Shown piece by piece: positions 43,538 to 54,264 of a DNA stretch of 64,000 nucleotides (positions are counted from its first letter, which is position 1; each line of letters starts with the position of its first letter). Source of the stretch: Kordiimonadales bacterium IMCC3096 (lineage in GTDB: Bacteria; Pseudomonadota; Alphaproteobacteria; Minwuiales; Minwuiaceae); NCBI GenBank assembly GCA_016865035.1, contig CP018227.1, forward strand, positions 1,210,001 through 1,274,000, in the 5' to 3' direction. The translations under genes were made by a program, and so were the position numbers. The notes below the pieces were generated by a model. That model was not told the DNA's origin, ran no database searches, and saw nothing but the letters and a program-made list of their open reading frames with translations.

Positions 43538-46132
43538 ATGGACTTCGAGAACTACACGGAACGGGCGCGCGGCTTTCTGCAAAGCGCCCAGGGGCTGGCT
43601 GTCCGGTCCAATCATCAGCGTTTCACCACGGAGCACCTGCTGAAGGTGCTGCTGGATGACGAACAGGGCATGGCCGCATCGCTGATCGCCGCCGCTGGCG
43701 GTGACGCGAAGCAGGCGCTGCAGCAGACCGAAATGGCGCTGGGCAAGCTGCCCAGGGTCGAGGGTTCCGGTGCCGGGCAGGTCTATCTTGCCCCGGAACT
43801 GGCGCGGGTCTTCGAACAGGCTGGCCAGTTGGCGACCAAGGCCGGTGACAAGTTCGTCACGGCGGAAATGATGCTGCTGGCCCTGGCCATGGCGAATGAT
43901 GCCGAAGCGGCGAAGATCCTGAAGGGCGCCGGTGTCGCCCCGCAGGCGCTGAACACGGCAATCAACGACATGCGCAAGGGACGCACGGCGGACAGTGCCT
44001 CCGCCGAGGATGGCTATGACGCGCTGAAACGCTATGCCCGCGACCTGACCGAGGCAGCGCGGGAAGGCAAGCTGGACCCTGTGATCGGCCGCGACGACGA
44101 GATTCGCCGCGCCATCCAGGTGCTGTCGCGCCGGACCAAGAACAATCCTGTCCTGATCGGTGAACCCGGTGTCGGCAAGACCGCCATTGCCGAGGGCCTG
44201 GCGCGCCGCATCATCGACGGTGACGTGCCGGAGGGTCTGAAGAACAAGCGCCTGCTGGTACTGGATCTCGGCGCGATGATCGCCGGTGCGAAATACCGTG
44301 GCGAGTTCGAGGAGCGGATGAAGGCCGTGCTGCAGGAAGTGCAGTCGGCGGCCGGCGAGATCGTGCTGTTCATCGACGAGCTGCATACCCTGGTCGGTGC
44401 AGGCAAGGCGGACGGGGCCATGGATGCCTCCAACCTGCTGAAGCCGGCCCTGGCGCGCGGTGAACTGCACTGCATGGGCGCGACCACGCTGGACGAATAC
44501 CGCAAGCATATCGAGAAGGACGCGGCGCTGGCGCGGCGGTTCCAGCCGGTCTTCATCTCGGAGCCGACGGTGGAGGACACAGTCTCCATCCTGCGTGGCC
44601 TGAAGGAGAAGTACGAGGTGCATCACGGCGTCCGTATCGCCGACGCCGCGCTTGTCTCCGCCGCCACCCTGTCGAACCGCTACATCACCGACCGTTTCCT
44701 GCCCGACAAGGCCATCGACCTGGTGGACGAGGCGGCGAGCCGTGTGCGCATGCAGGTGGATTCGAAGCCGGAGGAGCTGGAACTGCTCGACCGCCGGGTG
44801 ATCCAGCTGAAGATCGAGCGCGAGGCCCTGACCAAGGAAAGCGATCAGGCCTCGAAGGACCGGCTGCAGAAGCTGGAGACCGAGCTGGCGGATCTGGAGG
44901 AGCAGAGCCGGGCGCAGACCGCGCGCTGGCAGGCTGCGAAGGACAAGCTGGGCGAGGCGCAGCAGGTCAAGGAAGAGCTGGACCATGCCCGCAACGACGT
45001 CGAGGACGCCAAGCGGCGCGGCGATCTGGCCTGTGCCGGTGAACTGACCTATGGCCTGATCCCGGAACTGGAGCAGAAACTGGCAGAAGCGGAAGGCAAG
45101 TGTGCCCCGGCCGGTGTCCGCGAATCGGTGACGGAGGAAGACATTGCCATCATCGTCAGCCGCTGGACCGGGGTGCCGGTGGAGAAGATGCTGGCCGGCG
45201 AGCGCGAGAAGCTGCTGCAGATGGAAGCGCGGATCGGCGAGCGTGTGATCGGTCAGGAAGAGGCGATCAGGGCCGTGGCCCACGCGGTCCGTCGTTCCCG
45301 TGCCGGTCTGCAGGACCCCAACCGGCCGATCGGGTCGTTCCTGTTCCTGGGCCCCACCGGTGTCGGCAAGACCGAACTGACCAAGGCGCTGGCCGAGTTC
45401 ATGTTCGACGACGACCAGGCCATGGTCCGCATCGACATGTCCGAGTACATGGAGAAACATGCTGTGGCCCGCATGATCGGTGCCCCGCCGGGCTATGTCG
45501 GCTATGACGAGGGCGGTGCCCTGACCGAGGCCGTCCGGCGCAGGCCCTATCAGGTGATCCTGTTCGACGAGGTCGAGAAGGCGCATCCGGATGTCTTCAA
45601 CGTGCTGTTGCAGGTGCTGGACGATGGCCGCCTGACGGACGGTCAGGGTCGCACGGTCGATTTCCGCAACACCCTGATCATCATGACCTCGAACCTGGGC
45701 AGCGAGCATCTGGCGGCACTGGGCCCCGAAGATGACACTGTCCTGGCCGAGGCTCAGGTGATGAAGGCGGTGCGGGACCACTTCCGGCCCGAGTTCGTCA
45801 ACCGGCTGGACGAGATCATCCTGTTCCACCGTCTGGCACGGGCGCACATGGGCGGTATCGTGGATATCCAGTTGCGCCACCTGCAGGACCTGCTGGCGGA
45901 GCGGAAGATCGAAGTGGAACTGGACGACGCCGCCCGCGACTGGCTGGCCGATGCCGGTTACGACCCGGTCTATGGTGCCCGCCCGCTGAAGCGCGTCATC
46001 CAGCGCGAACTTCAGAATGCGCTGGCGGAACGCATCCTGGCCGGTGAGATCGCCGACGGGACCACCGTGGAAGTCCATGTCGGACCGGACGGGCTGACGT
46101 TCGAGAAGACGAAAGCCGTCGAAGCCGCCTGA
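43538..46132 (+). CDS. clpB: ClpB disaggregase (AAA+ chaperone)
   Basis: 864 residues from ATG 43538 (AAAGAGGGAAG upstream). Clp-N repeats, first AAA+ module with Walker [14 protein letters not shown] and Walker [15 protein letters not shown], the long coiled-coil middle domain (about residues 400-520) that marks ClpB rather than ClpA, then the second module with [14 protein letters not shown] and [15 protein letters not shown]. It lacks a ClpP-binding IGL/F loop. With DnaK it solubilises aggregates after heat stress. A heat-shock promoter is expected upstream, but I could not find a match with correct spacing. Confidence 0.96.
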   Translation: MDFENYTERARGFLQSAQGLAVRSNHQRFTTEHLLKVLLDDEQGMAASLIAAAGGDAKQALQQTEMALGKLPRVEGSGAGQVYLAPELARVFEQAGQLATKAGDKFVTAEMMLLALAMANDAEAAKILKGAGVAPQALNTAINDMRKGRTADSASAEDGYDALKRYARDLTEAAREGKLDPVIGRDDEIRRAIQVLSRRTKNNPVLIGEPGVGKTAIAEGLARRIIDGDVPEGLKNKRLLVLDLGAMIAGAKYRGEFEERMKAVLQEVQSAAGEIVLFIDELHTLVGAGKADGAMDASNLLKPALARGELHCMGATTLDEYRKHIEKDAALARRFQPVFISEPTVEDTVSILRGLKEKYEVHHGVRIADAALVSAATLSNRYITDRFLPDKAIDLVDEAASRVRMQVDSKPEELELLDRRVIQLKIEREALTKESDQASKDRLQKLETELADLEEQSRAQTARWQAAKDKLGEAQQVKEELDHARNDVEDAKRRGDLACAGELTYGLIPELEQKLAEAEGKCAPAGVRESVTEEDIAIIVSRWTGVPVEKMLAGEREKLLQMEARIGERVIGQEEAIRAVAHAVRRSRAGLQDPNRPIGSFLFLGPTGVGKTELTKALAEFMFDDDQAMVRIDMSEYMEKHAVARMIGAPPGYVGYDEGGALTEAVRRRPYQVILFDEVEKAHPDVFNVLLQVLDDGRLTDGQGRTVDFRNTLIIMTSNLGSEHLAALGPEDDTVLAEAQVMKAVRDHFRPEFVNRLDEIILFHRLARAHMGGIVDIQLRHLQDLLAERKIEVELDDAARDWLADAGYDPVYGARPLKRVIQRELQNALAERILAGEIADGTTVEVHVGPDGLTFEKTKAVEAA

Positions 46133-46153
46133 AACGACGGGTGATGACGAACA

Positions 46154-46189
46154 GTCCCGGCGTTCCCTCTGACAGGGGAATGTCGGGAC
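46154..46189 (+). terminator. Hairpin after clpB, likely terminator
   Basis: GTCCCGGCGTTCCC pairs with GGGGAATGTCGGGAC around a short loop, with G-T wobbles. The following sequence ATTCGTATTGG has only a weak T-run. It lies between convergent clpB and the hypothetical gene at 46245. Confidence 0.55.
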
Positions 46190-46244
46190 ATTCGTATTGG
46201 CGGTGAATCTGGTCGGCTGTCCGGTCGCTCAGCGGGGCCGCGCG

Positions 46245-46838
46245 TCAGCCTTCCGGCTTCGGTGCGGGTTCCTTCAGCCAGCTCTTGATGTCGCGGGCGA
46301 ACAGGCGGCGGGCGTCCGGCGACAGGTGGCCCAGCCAGCGGCGCAGGCCGCGACGCAGGTCGTCCTCCTCCACATCACCGTGATGCGCCTGCAACAGCAC
46401 GTCCCGGTAATCCTCGACCGTATCGAGGCCCCATTCATTGTCCTTCGGGTCGAAGGCGTCGATGCGCGCTTTCACGGACGGAATGCTCAGCACCGCTTCA
46501 GTCAGAATCTCCGACTCCAGATCAAAGCCACCCCATTCCTGCCACCAGGCCGTGCTGCCCTTCCGGTCGAGCAGGTAGTTGTAGACGATCTGACCCTGGA
46601 CGCTGCGGGCGCGGGTACGCGCTTCCTGCTCCAGGCGGGCATTGTCGCGGGCTTCGGTCAGGCTGACCTCCGCGACCTTGAACTGGGTCAGGCCCCGCTC
46701 GACCCAGATCTTCAGGGCCTCTGCAGGGACCGTGATCTCGCCATGCCGACGGGCGGGGCCGCCAGACGCGGCAGGGCGGCGGCGACTGCTGTCACCACCG
46801 CCCGACCGGCGACCACCCTTGGGGCGTTCTGGGTTCAC
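46245..46838 (-). CDS. Conserved-type hypothetical protein downstream of ilvE
   Basis: 197 residues overlapping the ilvE stop by four bases. A basic, disordered N-terminus of about 30 residues (RRSGGGDSSRRRPAASGGPARR) is followed by a helical, acidic body (EALKIWVERGLTQFKVAEVSLTEARDNA; DVEEDDLRRGLRRWLGHLSPDARRLFARD). No catalytic motif or family recognised. The coupling to ilvE means it is expressed with it, but says little about function. Confidence 0.65.
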   Translation of the reverse strand: MNPERPKGGRRSGGGDSSRRRPAASGGPARRHGEITVPAEALKIWVERGLTQFKVAEVSLTEARDNARLEQEARTRARSVQGQIVYNYLLDRKGSTAWWQEWGGFDLESEILTEAVLSIPSVKARIDAFDPKDNEWGLDTVEDYRDVLLQAHHGDVEEDDLRRGLRRWLGHLSPDARRLFARDIKSWLKEPAPKPEG

Positions 46839-47722
46839 GCTGCTTCCTTGCTGTTCTTGCGCCGCACCACCGCATCATAGTCCGCGATCAGGGCTTCGCA
46901 GATCCCACCCGGTGTGAAGGCATAGGGTCCGATCTCCCGCACCGGCGTCACTTCCGCCGCCGTACCGGTGAGGAAGCATTCCTCGAAATCCGCCATCTCC
47001 TCCGGCATGATCCGCCGCTCGATGACCTCGTAGCCGCGTTCCTTAGCCAGTGCGATCACCGTCCGGCGGGTGATGCCGTCCAGGAAGCAATCAGGCGTCG
47101 GCGTGTAGATCTTGCCGTTGCGGGTGAAGAAGATGTTGGCCCCCGTTGCCTCGGCCACCTGACCGCGCCAGTCCAGCATCAGCGCATCGGCATAGCCTTC
47201 CTTCTCCGCGGCATGTTTCGACAGGGTGCAGATCATGTAGAGGCCCGCAGCCTTGGACTCGACGGGCGCGGTGGCCGGATCGGGCCGGCGCCACTTGGAG
47301 ATCTGCAGGCGGATACCCTGCAGCCGCTCCTCCGGCGAGAAGTAGCTCGGCCACTCCCAGACCGCGATGGCCAGGTTGATCCGGTTGGCCTGCGCTGACA
47401 CGCCCATCATCTCGCTGCCGCGCCACGCAACCGGGCGGACATAGCCGTCGACGATCTTGTTGTCGGTCACGACCTTGCGGCAGGCGGCATCAATTTCCGC
47501 GACGGAATAGGGAATTTCGAAGTCGAGCAGGGCGGCGGACCGAACCAGCCGCTCCGTGTGCTCGGTCAGCTTGAAGATCTCGCCGCCATAGACGCGCTCG
47601 CCTTCAAACACGGAACTGGCATAATGCAGCCCATGCGTCAGCACATGTACATCTGCATCTCGCCACTGGACCATCTCACCGTTGTACCAGATCAGACCAT
47701 CCTGGTCCGCGAAGTTGCTCAT
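46835..47722 (-). CDS. ilvE: Branched-chain amino acid aminotransferase
   Basis: 295 residues, class IV PLP fold. VHVLTHGLHYASSVFEGERVYGG and the region LSKHAAEKEGYADALMLDWRGQVAEATGANIFF are typical; PLP-binding Lys and the conserved Glu-Ala-Thr-Gly phosphate loop are present. It catalyses the last step of leucine, isoleucine and valine synthesis and the first of their breakdown. GAGGCAGGC before ATG 47722. Divergent from the MarR gene, a neighbourhood seen in other alphaproteobacteria. Confidence 0.94.
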   Translation of the reverse strand: MSNFADQDGLIWYNGEMVQWRDADVHVLTHGLHYASSVFEGERVYGGEIFKLTEHTERLVRSAALLDFEIPYSVAEIDAACRKVVTDNKIVDGYVRPVAWRGSEMMGVSAQANRINLAIAVWEWPSYFSPEERLQGIRLQISKWRRPDPATAPVESKAAGLYMICTLSKHAAEKEGYADALMLDWRGQVAEATGANIFFTRNGKIYTPTPDCFLDGITRRTVIALAKERGYEVIERRIMPEEMADFEECFLTGTAAEVTPVREIGPYAFTPGGICEALIADYDAVVRRKNSKEAA

Positions 47723-47794
47723 TGCCTGCCTCGTTTATACAAATGTGTCGCCTAATGCGCGTTGTGAGTAACATTGTAAGGAAACTAAGTCAAC

Positions 47795-48343
47795 ATGGTT
47801 GACGTATCTTTTTCCAGTTCCCCAAAGCCCGATGATGATGACCCTGCGACCGCCAATTGGGAAGCATGGTTTGACGGACAGAATCATCCGCAGGGTCGTG
47901 ACCTGCGTCAGGCCATCGAGATGCTTTTCTTTGCCTACCGGGACTTTACGTCAGATCCGGATCAGGTTCTGGCCACCGTCGGCTATGGGCGCGCGCATCA
48001 CCGGGTGCTGCATTTCGTTGGCCGCAATCCCGACATCACGGTGCAGGACCTGCTGAAGATCCTGAACATCACCAAGCAATCGCTTGCCCGTGTGCTGGGG
48101 GCCATGGTGCGCGATGGCTATGTGGCCCAGACCCCGGGGGCACGGGATCGCCGGTTGCGGCACCTGTCCCTGACCGAAAGCGGCCAGGCGCTGGAGGCCG
48201 CCTGCTCCGAGCCGCAGCAGGAACGGGTTGCCCGCGCCTTTCGTCGCGCAGGGCCGGAGGCCGTGGAGGGCTATCGCCGGGTACTTTCGGAATTGATCGA
48301 CCAGGAGAGCCGCGACACCATCCTCGCCCAGATCCGCAAGTGA
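47795..48343 (+). CDS. MarR-family regulator, PetP-like
   Basis: 182 residues. Winged helix-turn-helix: NPDITVQDLLKILNITKQSLARVLGAMVRDGYVAQTPGARDRRLRHLSLT. An acidic disordered N-terminus (SSPKPDDDDP) precedes it. Placed directly before an OmpR-type regulator, this matches the petP-petR order known from Rhodobacter and common in alphaproteobacteria; equivalence is inferred from order and domains. AAGGAAAC upstream of the start. Confidence 0.82.
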   Translation: MVDVSFSSSPKPDDDDPATANWEAWFDGQNHPQGRDLRQAIEMLFFAYRDFTSDPDQVLATVGYGRAHHRVLHFVGRNPDITVQDLLKILNITKQSLARVLGAMVRDGYVAQTPGARDRRLRHLSLTESGQALEAACSEPQQERVARAFRRAGPEAVEGYRRVLSELIDQESRDTILAQIRK

Positions 48344-48367
48344 GCACCGGATACATGAAAGCCCCGC

Positions 48368-49060
48368 ATGACCGATGACAGCCCGCATATCCTGATCGTT
48401 GATGATGACAGCCGGTTGCGCGGCCTGCTGCGCCGTTTCCTCGGCGACAACGGCTTCCGGATCAGCGAGGCCGCGGACACGGCGGAGGCGGAAAGCCGTC
48501 TGGCAGGGATCGAGTTCGACCTGCTGATCCTCGACGTCATGCTGCCGGGGGAGGATGGCCGGCAGTTCGCCAGTCGCCTGCTCGGCACCGGTCGGCAGGT
48601 GCCGATCCTGATGCTCACCGCCCTCGGCGATGCGGATGACCGGATCGCGGGCCTGGAAACCGGTGTCGATGACTACCTGACCAAGCCGTTCGAGCCAAAG
48701 GAACTGCTGCTGCGCATCCGGGCCGTGCTGCGGCGCGGCACGCGACGTCCGGCCACGCAGGTCCTTGGTTTCGGCGATTTCCGTTTCGACCGGGCCACCA
48801 ACCGACTGACCCGTGACGATGCCCCGGTGCGGCTGACCAGCGGTGAGGCGGCATTGCTGCAGACCCTGGCCGCCCGCCCCGGTGAAACCATCAGCCGGGA
48901 GATGCTGGCAGGCGAAGCCGGTGACCCGGCGGGCCGCGCCATCGATGTGCAGGTCACGCGCCTGCGGCGCAAGCTGGAGGATGATCCGCGCCAGCCGACA
49001 CACCTGCAGACCGTCCGGGGTGAGGGCTATGTCCTCTGGGCCACTGCGGTGAACGCATGA
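48368..49060 (+). CDS. OmpR/PetR-type response regulator
   Basis: 230 residues. Receiver with acidic VDDD at the N-terminus, phosphoacceptor Asp in LLILDVMLPGEDGRQF, and Lys in YLTKPFEPKELLLRI; then a winged-helix DNA-binding domain (RLTSGEAALLQTLAARPGETISREML...VQVTRLRRKLEDDP...VRGEGYVLW). Begins 25 bp after the MarR gene and is followed by a histidine kinase, so the three form one signalling operon. Confidence 0.9.
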   Translation: MTDDSPHILIVDDDSRLRGLLRRFLGDNGFRISEAADTAEAESRLAGIEFDLLILDVMLPGEDGRQFASRLLGTGRQVPILMLTALGDADDRIAGLETGVDDYLTKPFEPKELLLRIRAVLRRGTRRPATQVLGFGDFRFDRATNRLTRDDAPVRLTSGEAALLQTLAARPGETISREMLAGEAGDPAGRAIDVQVTRLRRKLEDDPRQPTHLQTVRGEGYVLWATAVNA

Positions 49061-49094
49061 CCGGACAGGGCATCAAGGCCAGCAGGTCCCGCAC

Positions 49095-50444
49095 ATGCGC
49101 GTAACCCTGCCTCTGCTGGGCCGGATGCGGCAACTGATGCCCAAGCGGCTGTTTCCCCGCGCCCTGCTGATCATCATCCTGCCGCTGATCCTGGTGCAGG
49201 CAATGGTCGCCTGGTTCTTCTATGAGCGGCACTGGAAGTCGGTCTCCGCGCACATGGCGTCCGGCGTCGTGGGCGAGATCATGCTGGTGCTGGACAGCAT
49301 GTCCACGGCGGAGAAGCGGGCGGAGCGGGCCTGGCTGGCCCAGGCGGCCCAGGACAAGCTGCGCCTGCGCGTCGAATTCGTCGGCGGCGCGCAACTCAGC
49401 AACCCGGTGCGCGGCGCCGATATCGATCCCGGTGACTACTCGCTGAAGGACCGGATGTTCGCCCAGTTCATCGCCCGCAGCGTCACCTACCCCTTCGTCA
49501 TCGACACGGGGTCGGAGGCCCGGCGGCTGGGGGTCAGCATCCAGTTGCCCGACGGGGTGCTGCATGTCTCGACGCGTGACGAGCGGCTGTACTCGCTGAC
49601 CATCAACATCCTGATCATCTCCATGATCGCCACATCAATCGTGGTTCTGTTCATCGCGGTACTGTTCCTGCGCAACCAGGTGCGACCGATCCGCTGGCTC
49701 GCCTCCGCCGCGGAACGCTATGGCAAGGGCCAGGAAGCCCCGGACTTCCGACCCAGCGGCGCGCTGGAAGTACGAAAGGCCGCCCGCAACCTGCTGGAGA
49801 TGAAGAACCGCATGACGCGGCAGATCGAGCAGCGCAGCGAGATGCTGGCGGGTGTCAGCCACGACCTGCGCGCGCCACTGACCCGGATGAAGCTGCAGCT
49901 CGCCATGCTGGGCGAGGACCCGGAGATCGAGGATCTGCGCAGCGACGTGAACGACATGCAGCGCATGGTCGACGGCTATCTGGCCTATGCCCGCGGCCAG
50001 GACCAGGAACCGGCGGAGCCACTGGACCTTGCCAACGTGGTCAGGGCGGTTGCCGACGACACACGGCGTCAGGGTGCCACTGTCACGGACAGCATCGCAG
50101 GTGATCTGCATATGATCGGACGGCCCAACGGGCTGAAGCGCTGTCTGACCAATCTTATGGAGAACAGTCGCCGCCACGCGGACAGCATCAGTCTGCTGGC
50201 GGAGCGCCGCTCCAACCAGATCTACATCCAGATCGACGACGATGGACCCGGCATCCCCGCAGAGCGGCGCAGCGAGATGTTCCGCCCCTTCCGCCGCATG
50301 GATGACGCGCGCGGGCCGGACACGGGCGGCGCCGGGCTGGGTCTGACCATCGCCCGCGACGTGGTGCGCCGCCACGGCGGCGAGATCAGGCTGGGGGCCT
50401 CCGAGATGGGCGGGTTACGGGTGGAGCTTCGGTTGCCGGTATAG
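49095..50444 (+). CDS. Sensor histidine kinase, EnvZ-like
   Basis: 449 residues. Two membrane segments (about 22-42 and 173-195) enclose a periplasmic sensor region of about 130 residues; a HAMP segment follows (RNQVRPIRWLASAAERYGKGQ). The phosphoacceptor His is in LAGVSHDLRAPLTRMKLQL. The ATPase domain has the N box NLMENSRRHA, G1 DDDGPGIP and G2 GGAGLGLTIARDVVRRHGG. Partner is the regulator encoded just upstream. Start could also be at internal ATGs, which would not change the domains. Confidence 0.9.
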   Translation: MRVTLPLLGRMRQLMPKRLFPRALLIIILPLILVQAMVAWFFYERHWKSVSAHMASGVVGEIMLVLDSMSTAEKRAERAWLAQAAQDKLRLRVEFVGGAQLSNPVRGADIDPGDYSLKDRMFAQFIARSVTYPFVIDTGSEARRLGVSIQLPDGVLHVSTRDERLYSLTINILIISMIATSIVVLFIAVLFLRNQVRPIRWLASAAERYGKGQEAPDFRPSGALEVRKAARNLLEMKNRMTRQIEQRSEMLAGVSHDLRAPLTRMKLQLAMLGEDPEIEDLRSDVNDMQRMVDGYLAYARGQDQEPAEPLDLANVVRAVADDTRRQGATVTDSIAGDLHMIGRPNGLKRCLTNLMENSRRHADSISLLAERRSNQIYIQIDDDGPGIPAERRSEMFRPFRRMDDARGPDTGGAGLGLTIARDVVRRHGGEIRLGASEMGGLRVELRLPV

Positions 50445-50490
50445 CGCGTTCTTTCACTGCCTGTTCCATCCCTCTCCTGAGTCGTTTGTA

Positions 50491-50574
50491 GACCGTGCCT
50501 CCCCTCTCCCCCTCCCGACCACCCATGGGATGATCCTTGTGGGTGGCCGGGAGGGGGAGAGGGGAGGCACGGTC
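50491..50574. repeat. Dispersed palindromic repeat, copy 3
   Basis: A 35-bp inverted repeat with one mismatch (G-T wobble), arms 50491-50525 and 50540-50574, loop 14 bp. The outer end GTAGACCGTGCC is also found, inverted, at the right end of copy 1. It lies between the kinase gene and the convergent LysE gene. Confidence 0.92.
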
Positions 50575-50585
50575 CACACCCGGAC

Positions 50586-51173
50586 TCACATCGGGACGAT
50601 GGACACCACCAGCAGCATGCCGAGCATACCGTTCAGCAGGCGCCACTGCCTCTCCGTCTTCAGCAACCGCGCCAGCATCGCCCCGGCGCCGCACCAGAGG
50701 GTCAGCGCCGACGCGCCGCAGACCATGAACACCAGCGCCATGACCAGGGCCGCGAGTACCGGATTGCTCATCCCCCCGGCGAAGGCGGCACTGGCCCCGA
50801 AGGCCATGGCCCAGGCTTTCGGATTGACCGAGACAAGCATCAGTCCTGCCACATAGCTGTAGGGTCTGATCTCCACATCGCCCGCCGCGCCGGGCGCACC
50901 GTTGCGGGCCGTCCGCCATGCCAGCCAGAGCAGATAGGCCGATCCGGCGAGCCGCAGCGCAAGTTCCAGCGCCGGCGCCGCCGCGATCAGGCTGGCCAGC
51001 CCGAACCCGGCACAGAAGACCAGCGTCCCAAGTCCCGACACCATGCCCGCGATCAGCGGCAGGCTGCGGCGCACGCCGAAGTTCATCCCTGAAGCGGTGG
51101 AGAGCGTCGTTGCGCCGCCGGGCGTGATGGTCGTGACGACGGCAAAGAGAACAAGGGCCGAGAGGATTTCCAT
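50586..51173 (-). CDS. LysE-family amino acid exporter
   Basis: 195 residues with five to six helices. The N-terminal block ITPGGATTLSTASGMNFGVRRSLPLIAGMVSG is the LysE/RhtB signature, in which Pro and Gly precede the substrate loop. VNPKAWAMAFGASAAF is the second conserved block. Exports an amino acid or derivative; specificity unknown. Start ATG 51173, with a GTG alternative at 51182. Confidence 0.85.
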   Translation of the reverse strand: MEILSALVLFAVVTTITPGGATTLSTASGMNFGVRRSLPLIAGMVSGLGTLVFCAGFGLASLIAAAPALELALRLAGSAYLLWLAWRTARNGAPGAAGDVEIRPYSYVAGLMLVSVNPKAWAMAFGASAAFAGGMSNPVLAALVMALVFMVCGASALTLWCGAGAMLARLLKTERQWRLLNGMLGMLLVVSIVPM

Positions 51174-51304
51174 GGCAGACACGTCCCGAAATGAATGCTG
51201 CCGACCGGATCAGTCCGGCCGGCAGCTTCAAGGGAGTGCGGCAACAGCCGTGGGACAAACGAGTTTAACTCGACCGTCGCACAGGATTTCTAAGCCGGGC
51301 CCGG

Positions 51305-54091
51305 TCAGGCCGCCACGGCATCCGTGCAGCGGTTGCAGATGTCCTGGGTCTCCGTCACCTCGGGCAGCACCATCCAGCAGCGCTGGCACTTGCCGCCTTC
51401 GGCCAGGGCCGGGACCACGGCGACGCCTTCCACATCGTCCAGCGTGAAGGCGCCTTCCGGTGCCGGATCAGTGCTGATGTGGATGTCGGAGGTGATGCAA
51501 ATCTCGGCCACGTCGAGGCCATCGAGCAGTGCCGCGTCCTCCGCCGAGACATGCACGACCGGCGCGGCCTGCAGGCTGGCACCTATCCGCTTCTCCCGCC
51601 GTTCCACCTCCAGCGCGCCGGTCACGACGCGGCGGATGCGGGCGATGCGGTCCCAGCGGGCCGCCAGATTGTCGTTCAGCCATTCCGCCGGGATCTCCGG
51701 GAACAGCTTCAGATGCACGCTGTCGGACGGGTCGTTGAAACGGCTCTGCCAGACCTCCTCCGCCGTGAAGCTGAGGATCGGCGCGAACCAGGTGACCAGC
51801 GCATGGAACAGCCGGTCAAGCACGGTACGGGCCGCGCGGCGGCGCACGGAACCCGCCGGATCACAGTAGAGCGCGTCCTTGCGCACATCGAAGTAGAACG
51901 AGGACAGCTCGACGGTGCAGAAGTTGAACAGCTCCACATGGATACGGTGGAAATCATAGACATCCAGGTTGCGTCGCAGGTCGCGGTCCATCACCGCCAG
52001 ACGGTGCAGGATATAGCGCTCCAGCTCCGGCATCTCCGCGACCGGCAGTTCCTCCTCCGCCGACCAGCCATCCAGATTGCCGAGCAGGAACCGCATGGTG
52101 TTGCGCAGGCGACGATAGGAATCCGCCGTCGACTTGATGATGTTCGGCCCGAACCGCAGGTCCTCCGAGAAGTCCGCCGCCACGACCCAGAGCCGCAGGA
52201 TATCGGCGCCATACTGTTTCATGACGTCCTGCGGGGAGATCGTGTTGCCGACCGACTTCGACATCTTCTCCTTCTTCTCGTCCAGCAGGAAACCGTGGGT
52301 CAGCACTCCCTTGTAGGGCGCGCGGCCACGGGTGCCGCAGCTCTCCAGCAGGGACGAATGGAACCAGCCGCGGTGCTGGTCGGAGCCTTCCAGATAGAGG
52401 TCCGCCGGGGACCGCAGGTCGTCGCGCTTCTCCAGGCAGAACGCATGCGTGGTGCCGGAATCGAACCAGACATCCAGGATGTCACGCGCCTGCTCGAAGT
52501 TGTCCGGATCATGGTCCGGACCGAGGAAGACGGACGGATCGGACTCGAACCAGGCGTCACAGCCGTCGCGGGCAATCGCCTCCACGATGCGGGCGTTCAC
52601 CGCCGGGTCACGCAGCGGCTCGCCGGTGCGCTTGTCGACGAACACGGTGATCGGCACGCCCCAGACACGCTGCCGCGACAGCAGCCAGTCGGGCCGGCGC
52701 GCAATCATGTCCCGCAGGCGGCGCTGGCCCGAGGCCGGATAGAAGGCGGTCTCGTCGATGGCCTTCAGCGCGGTCTCCCGCAGGCCGTTCTTCTCCATGG
52801 AGATGAACCACTGCGGCGCATTGCGGAAGATCAGCGGTGCCTTGGAGCGCCAGCTGTGCGGATAGGAATGGACGATCTTGCCATGCGCCAGCAGGCCGCC
52901 GTGCTCGGTCAGGGTCTCGATCACCGGCCCATGCGCCTTGAACACATGGTGTCCGGCGAAATGCGGCACATGCGGGTAGTAGACACCGTCCGGCCCTACC
53001 GTGTCCGGCACCTCGACACCATATTCACGGCCAAGGTCGAAGTCCTCCGCGCCATGGCCGGGCGCGATATGGACGAAGCCCGTGCCCTGTTCCGTCGTCA
53101 CGTAGTCGGCGGGCAGCAGCCGGTCCTCATAGGTATAGCCAAGCGCGCTCAGCGGATGGCGGCAGACCGTTCCGGCGGGATTGGTCACGGCGGCGACGCG
53201 GGTCCAGGCACTGATCCCGGCCTTTGCGCGCACTTCCTCGGCCAGGGCATCGGCCAGCGCCAGCTTCTCCCCCACCACGGCCAGGGAACCTTCCTCCACC
53301 GCGTCGACCTGATAGACGCCGTAGGCGATCTCCTCCCCATAGGCCAGTGCCCGGTTGCCGGGGATGGTCCAGGGAGTCGTGGTCCAGATCAGGATCGACG
53401 CGCCTTCCAGGGCCGGATCGTCGGTACGGACGACCGGGAACCGGACCCAGATGGTGAAGGACGTGTGGTCGTGATACTCGATCTCCGCCTCGGCAAGGCT
53501 GGTCTTCTCCACCACCGACCACATGACCGCCTTCGACCCCTTGTAGAGGGAGCCGTCCATCAGGAACTTCAGCAACTCGCTGACCGTTACCGACTCGGAC
53601 TCATAGGCCATGGTCAGATAGGGGCGTTCCCAGTCGCCGAAGACACCGAGGCGCTTGAACCCGTCGCGCTGCACGTTGATCCAGTGATCGGCGAAGTCGC
53701 GGCATTCCTTGCGGAATTCCTTCAGCGGCACCTCGTCCTTGTTCTTGCCGGCCTTGCGGTACTTCTCCTCGATCTTCCATTCGATCGGCAGGCCATGGCA
53801 GTCCCAGCCCGGCACGTAGTTGGCGTCGAAGCCCAGCATCTGGCGGGAGCGGTTGATCACGTCCTTCAGGATCTTGTTCAGCGCGTGCCCGGCGTGGATG
53901 TCGCCATTCGCATAGGGGGGGCCGTCATGCAGGATGAACTTCTCCCGCCCCTTCGAGCTTTCGCGCAGCTTGCCCCAGATATCCATGTCGTACCAACGCT
54001 TCAGGATCTCCGGTTCCTTCTGCGGCAGGCCAGCGCGCATGGGAAAGTCGGTCTTCGGCAGGAAGACGGTGTCCTTGTAGTCCTGGGTCAT
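51305..54091 (-). CDS. ileS: Isoleucyl-tRNA synthetase
   Basis: 928 residues. Class I signature HAGH in [20 protein letters not shown] (variant of HIGH), the KMSKS loop in EKMSKSVGN, the editing domain in between, and a C-terminal zinc site with CQRCW and CNRC. The ATG at 54091 begins [19 protein letters not shown], typical for the enzyme; the ribosome site is weak. Bacterial-type enzyme, so mupirocin sensitivity would be expected. Confidence 0.96.
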   Translation of the reverse strand: MTQDYKDTVFLPKTDFPMRAGLPQKEPEILKRWYDMDIWGKLRESSKGREKFILHDGPPYANGDIHAGHALNKILKDVINRSRQMLGFDANYVPGWDCHGLPIEWKIEEKYRKAGKNKDEVPLKEFRKECRDFADHWINVQRDGFKRLGVFGDWERPYLTMAYESESVTVSELLKFLMDGSLYKGSKAVMWSVVEKTSLAEAEIEYHDHTSFTIWVRFPVVRTDDPALEGASILIWTTTPWTIPGNRALAYGEEIAYGVYQVDAVEEGSLAVVGEKLALADALAEEVRAKAGISAWTRVAAVTNPAGTVCRHPLSALGYTYEDRLLPADYVTTEQGTGFVHIAPGHGAEDFDLGREYGVEVPDTVGPDGVYYPHVPHFAGHHVFKAHGPVIETLTEHGGLLAHGKIVHSYPHSWRSKAPLIFRNAPQWFISMEKNGLRETALKAIDETAFYPASGQRRLRDMIARRPDWLLSRQRVWGVPITVFVDKRTGEPLRDPAVNARIVEAIARDGCDAWFESDPSVFLGPDHDPDNFEQARDILDVWFDSGTTHAFCLEKRDDLRSPADLYLEGSDQHRGWFHSSLLESCGTRGRAPYKGVLTHGFLLDEKKEKMSKSVGNTISPQDVMKQYGADILRLWVVAADFSEDLRFGPNIIKSTADSYRRLRNTMRFLLGNLDGWSAEEELPVAEMPELERYILHRLAVMDRDLRRNLDVYDFHRIHVELFNFCTVELSSFYFDVRKDALYCDPAGSVRRRAARTVLDRLFHALVTWFAPILSFTAEEVWQSRFNDPSDSVHLKLFPEIPAEWLNDNLAARWDRIARIRRVVTGALEVERREKRIGASLQAAPVVHVSAEDAALLDGLDVAEICITSDIHISTDPAPEGAFTLDDVEGVAVVPALAEGGKCQRCWMVLPEVTETQDICNRCTDAVAA

Positions 54092-54264
54092 GTCTGAAAC
54101 TCGTTTGTGGTCTGCCACGGCAGGGATCGCTGGCGCGCGGCACATTCTTCATCGGGATGGCGGTCAGAAAGGCAGATTGGCCCGGCCCTGAGTATTACAG
54201 GACCGGGTTGATAATTCGCCGGACGGCTGAGACTGCATCCATGAAACGTCGCATGAGCGGGCTT

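Noticed and set aside
50491-50574. Short proteins with GGREGERGG-type sequence read from the palindromes
   Set aside because: The peptides follow from reading the repeat arms; all three copies give them by composition, with no proper ribosome site.
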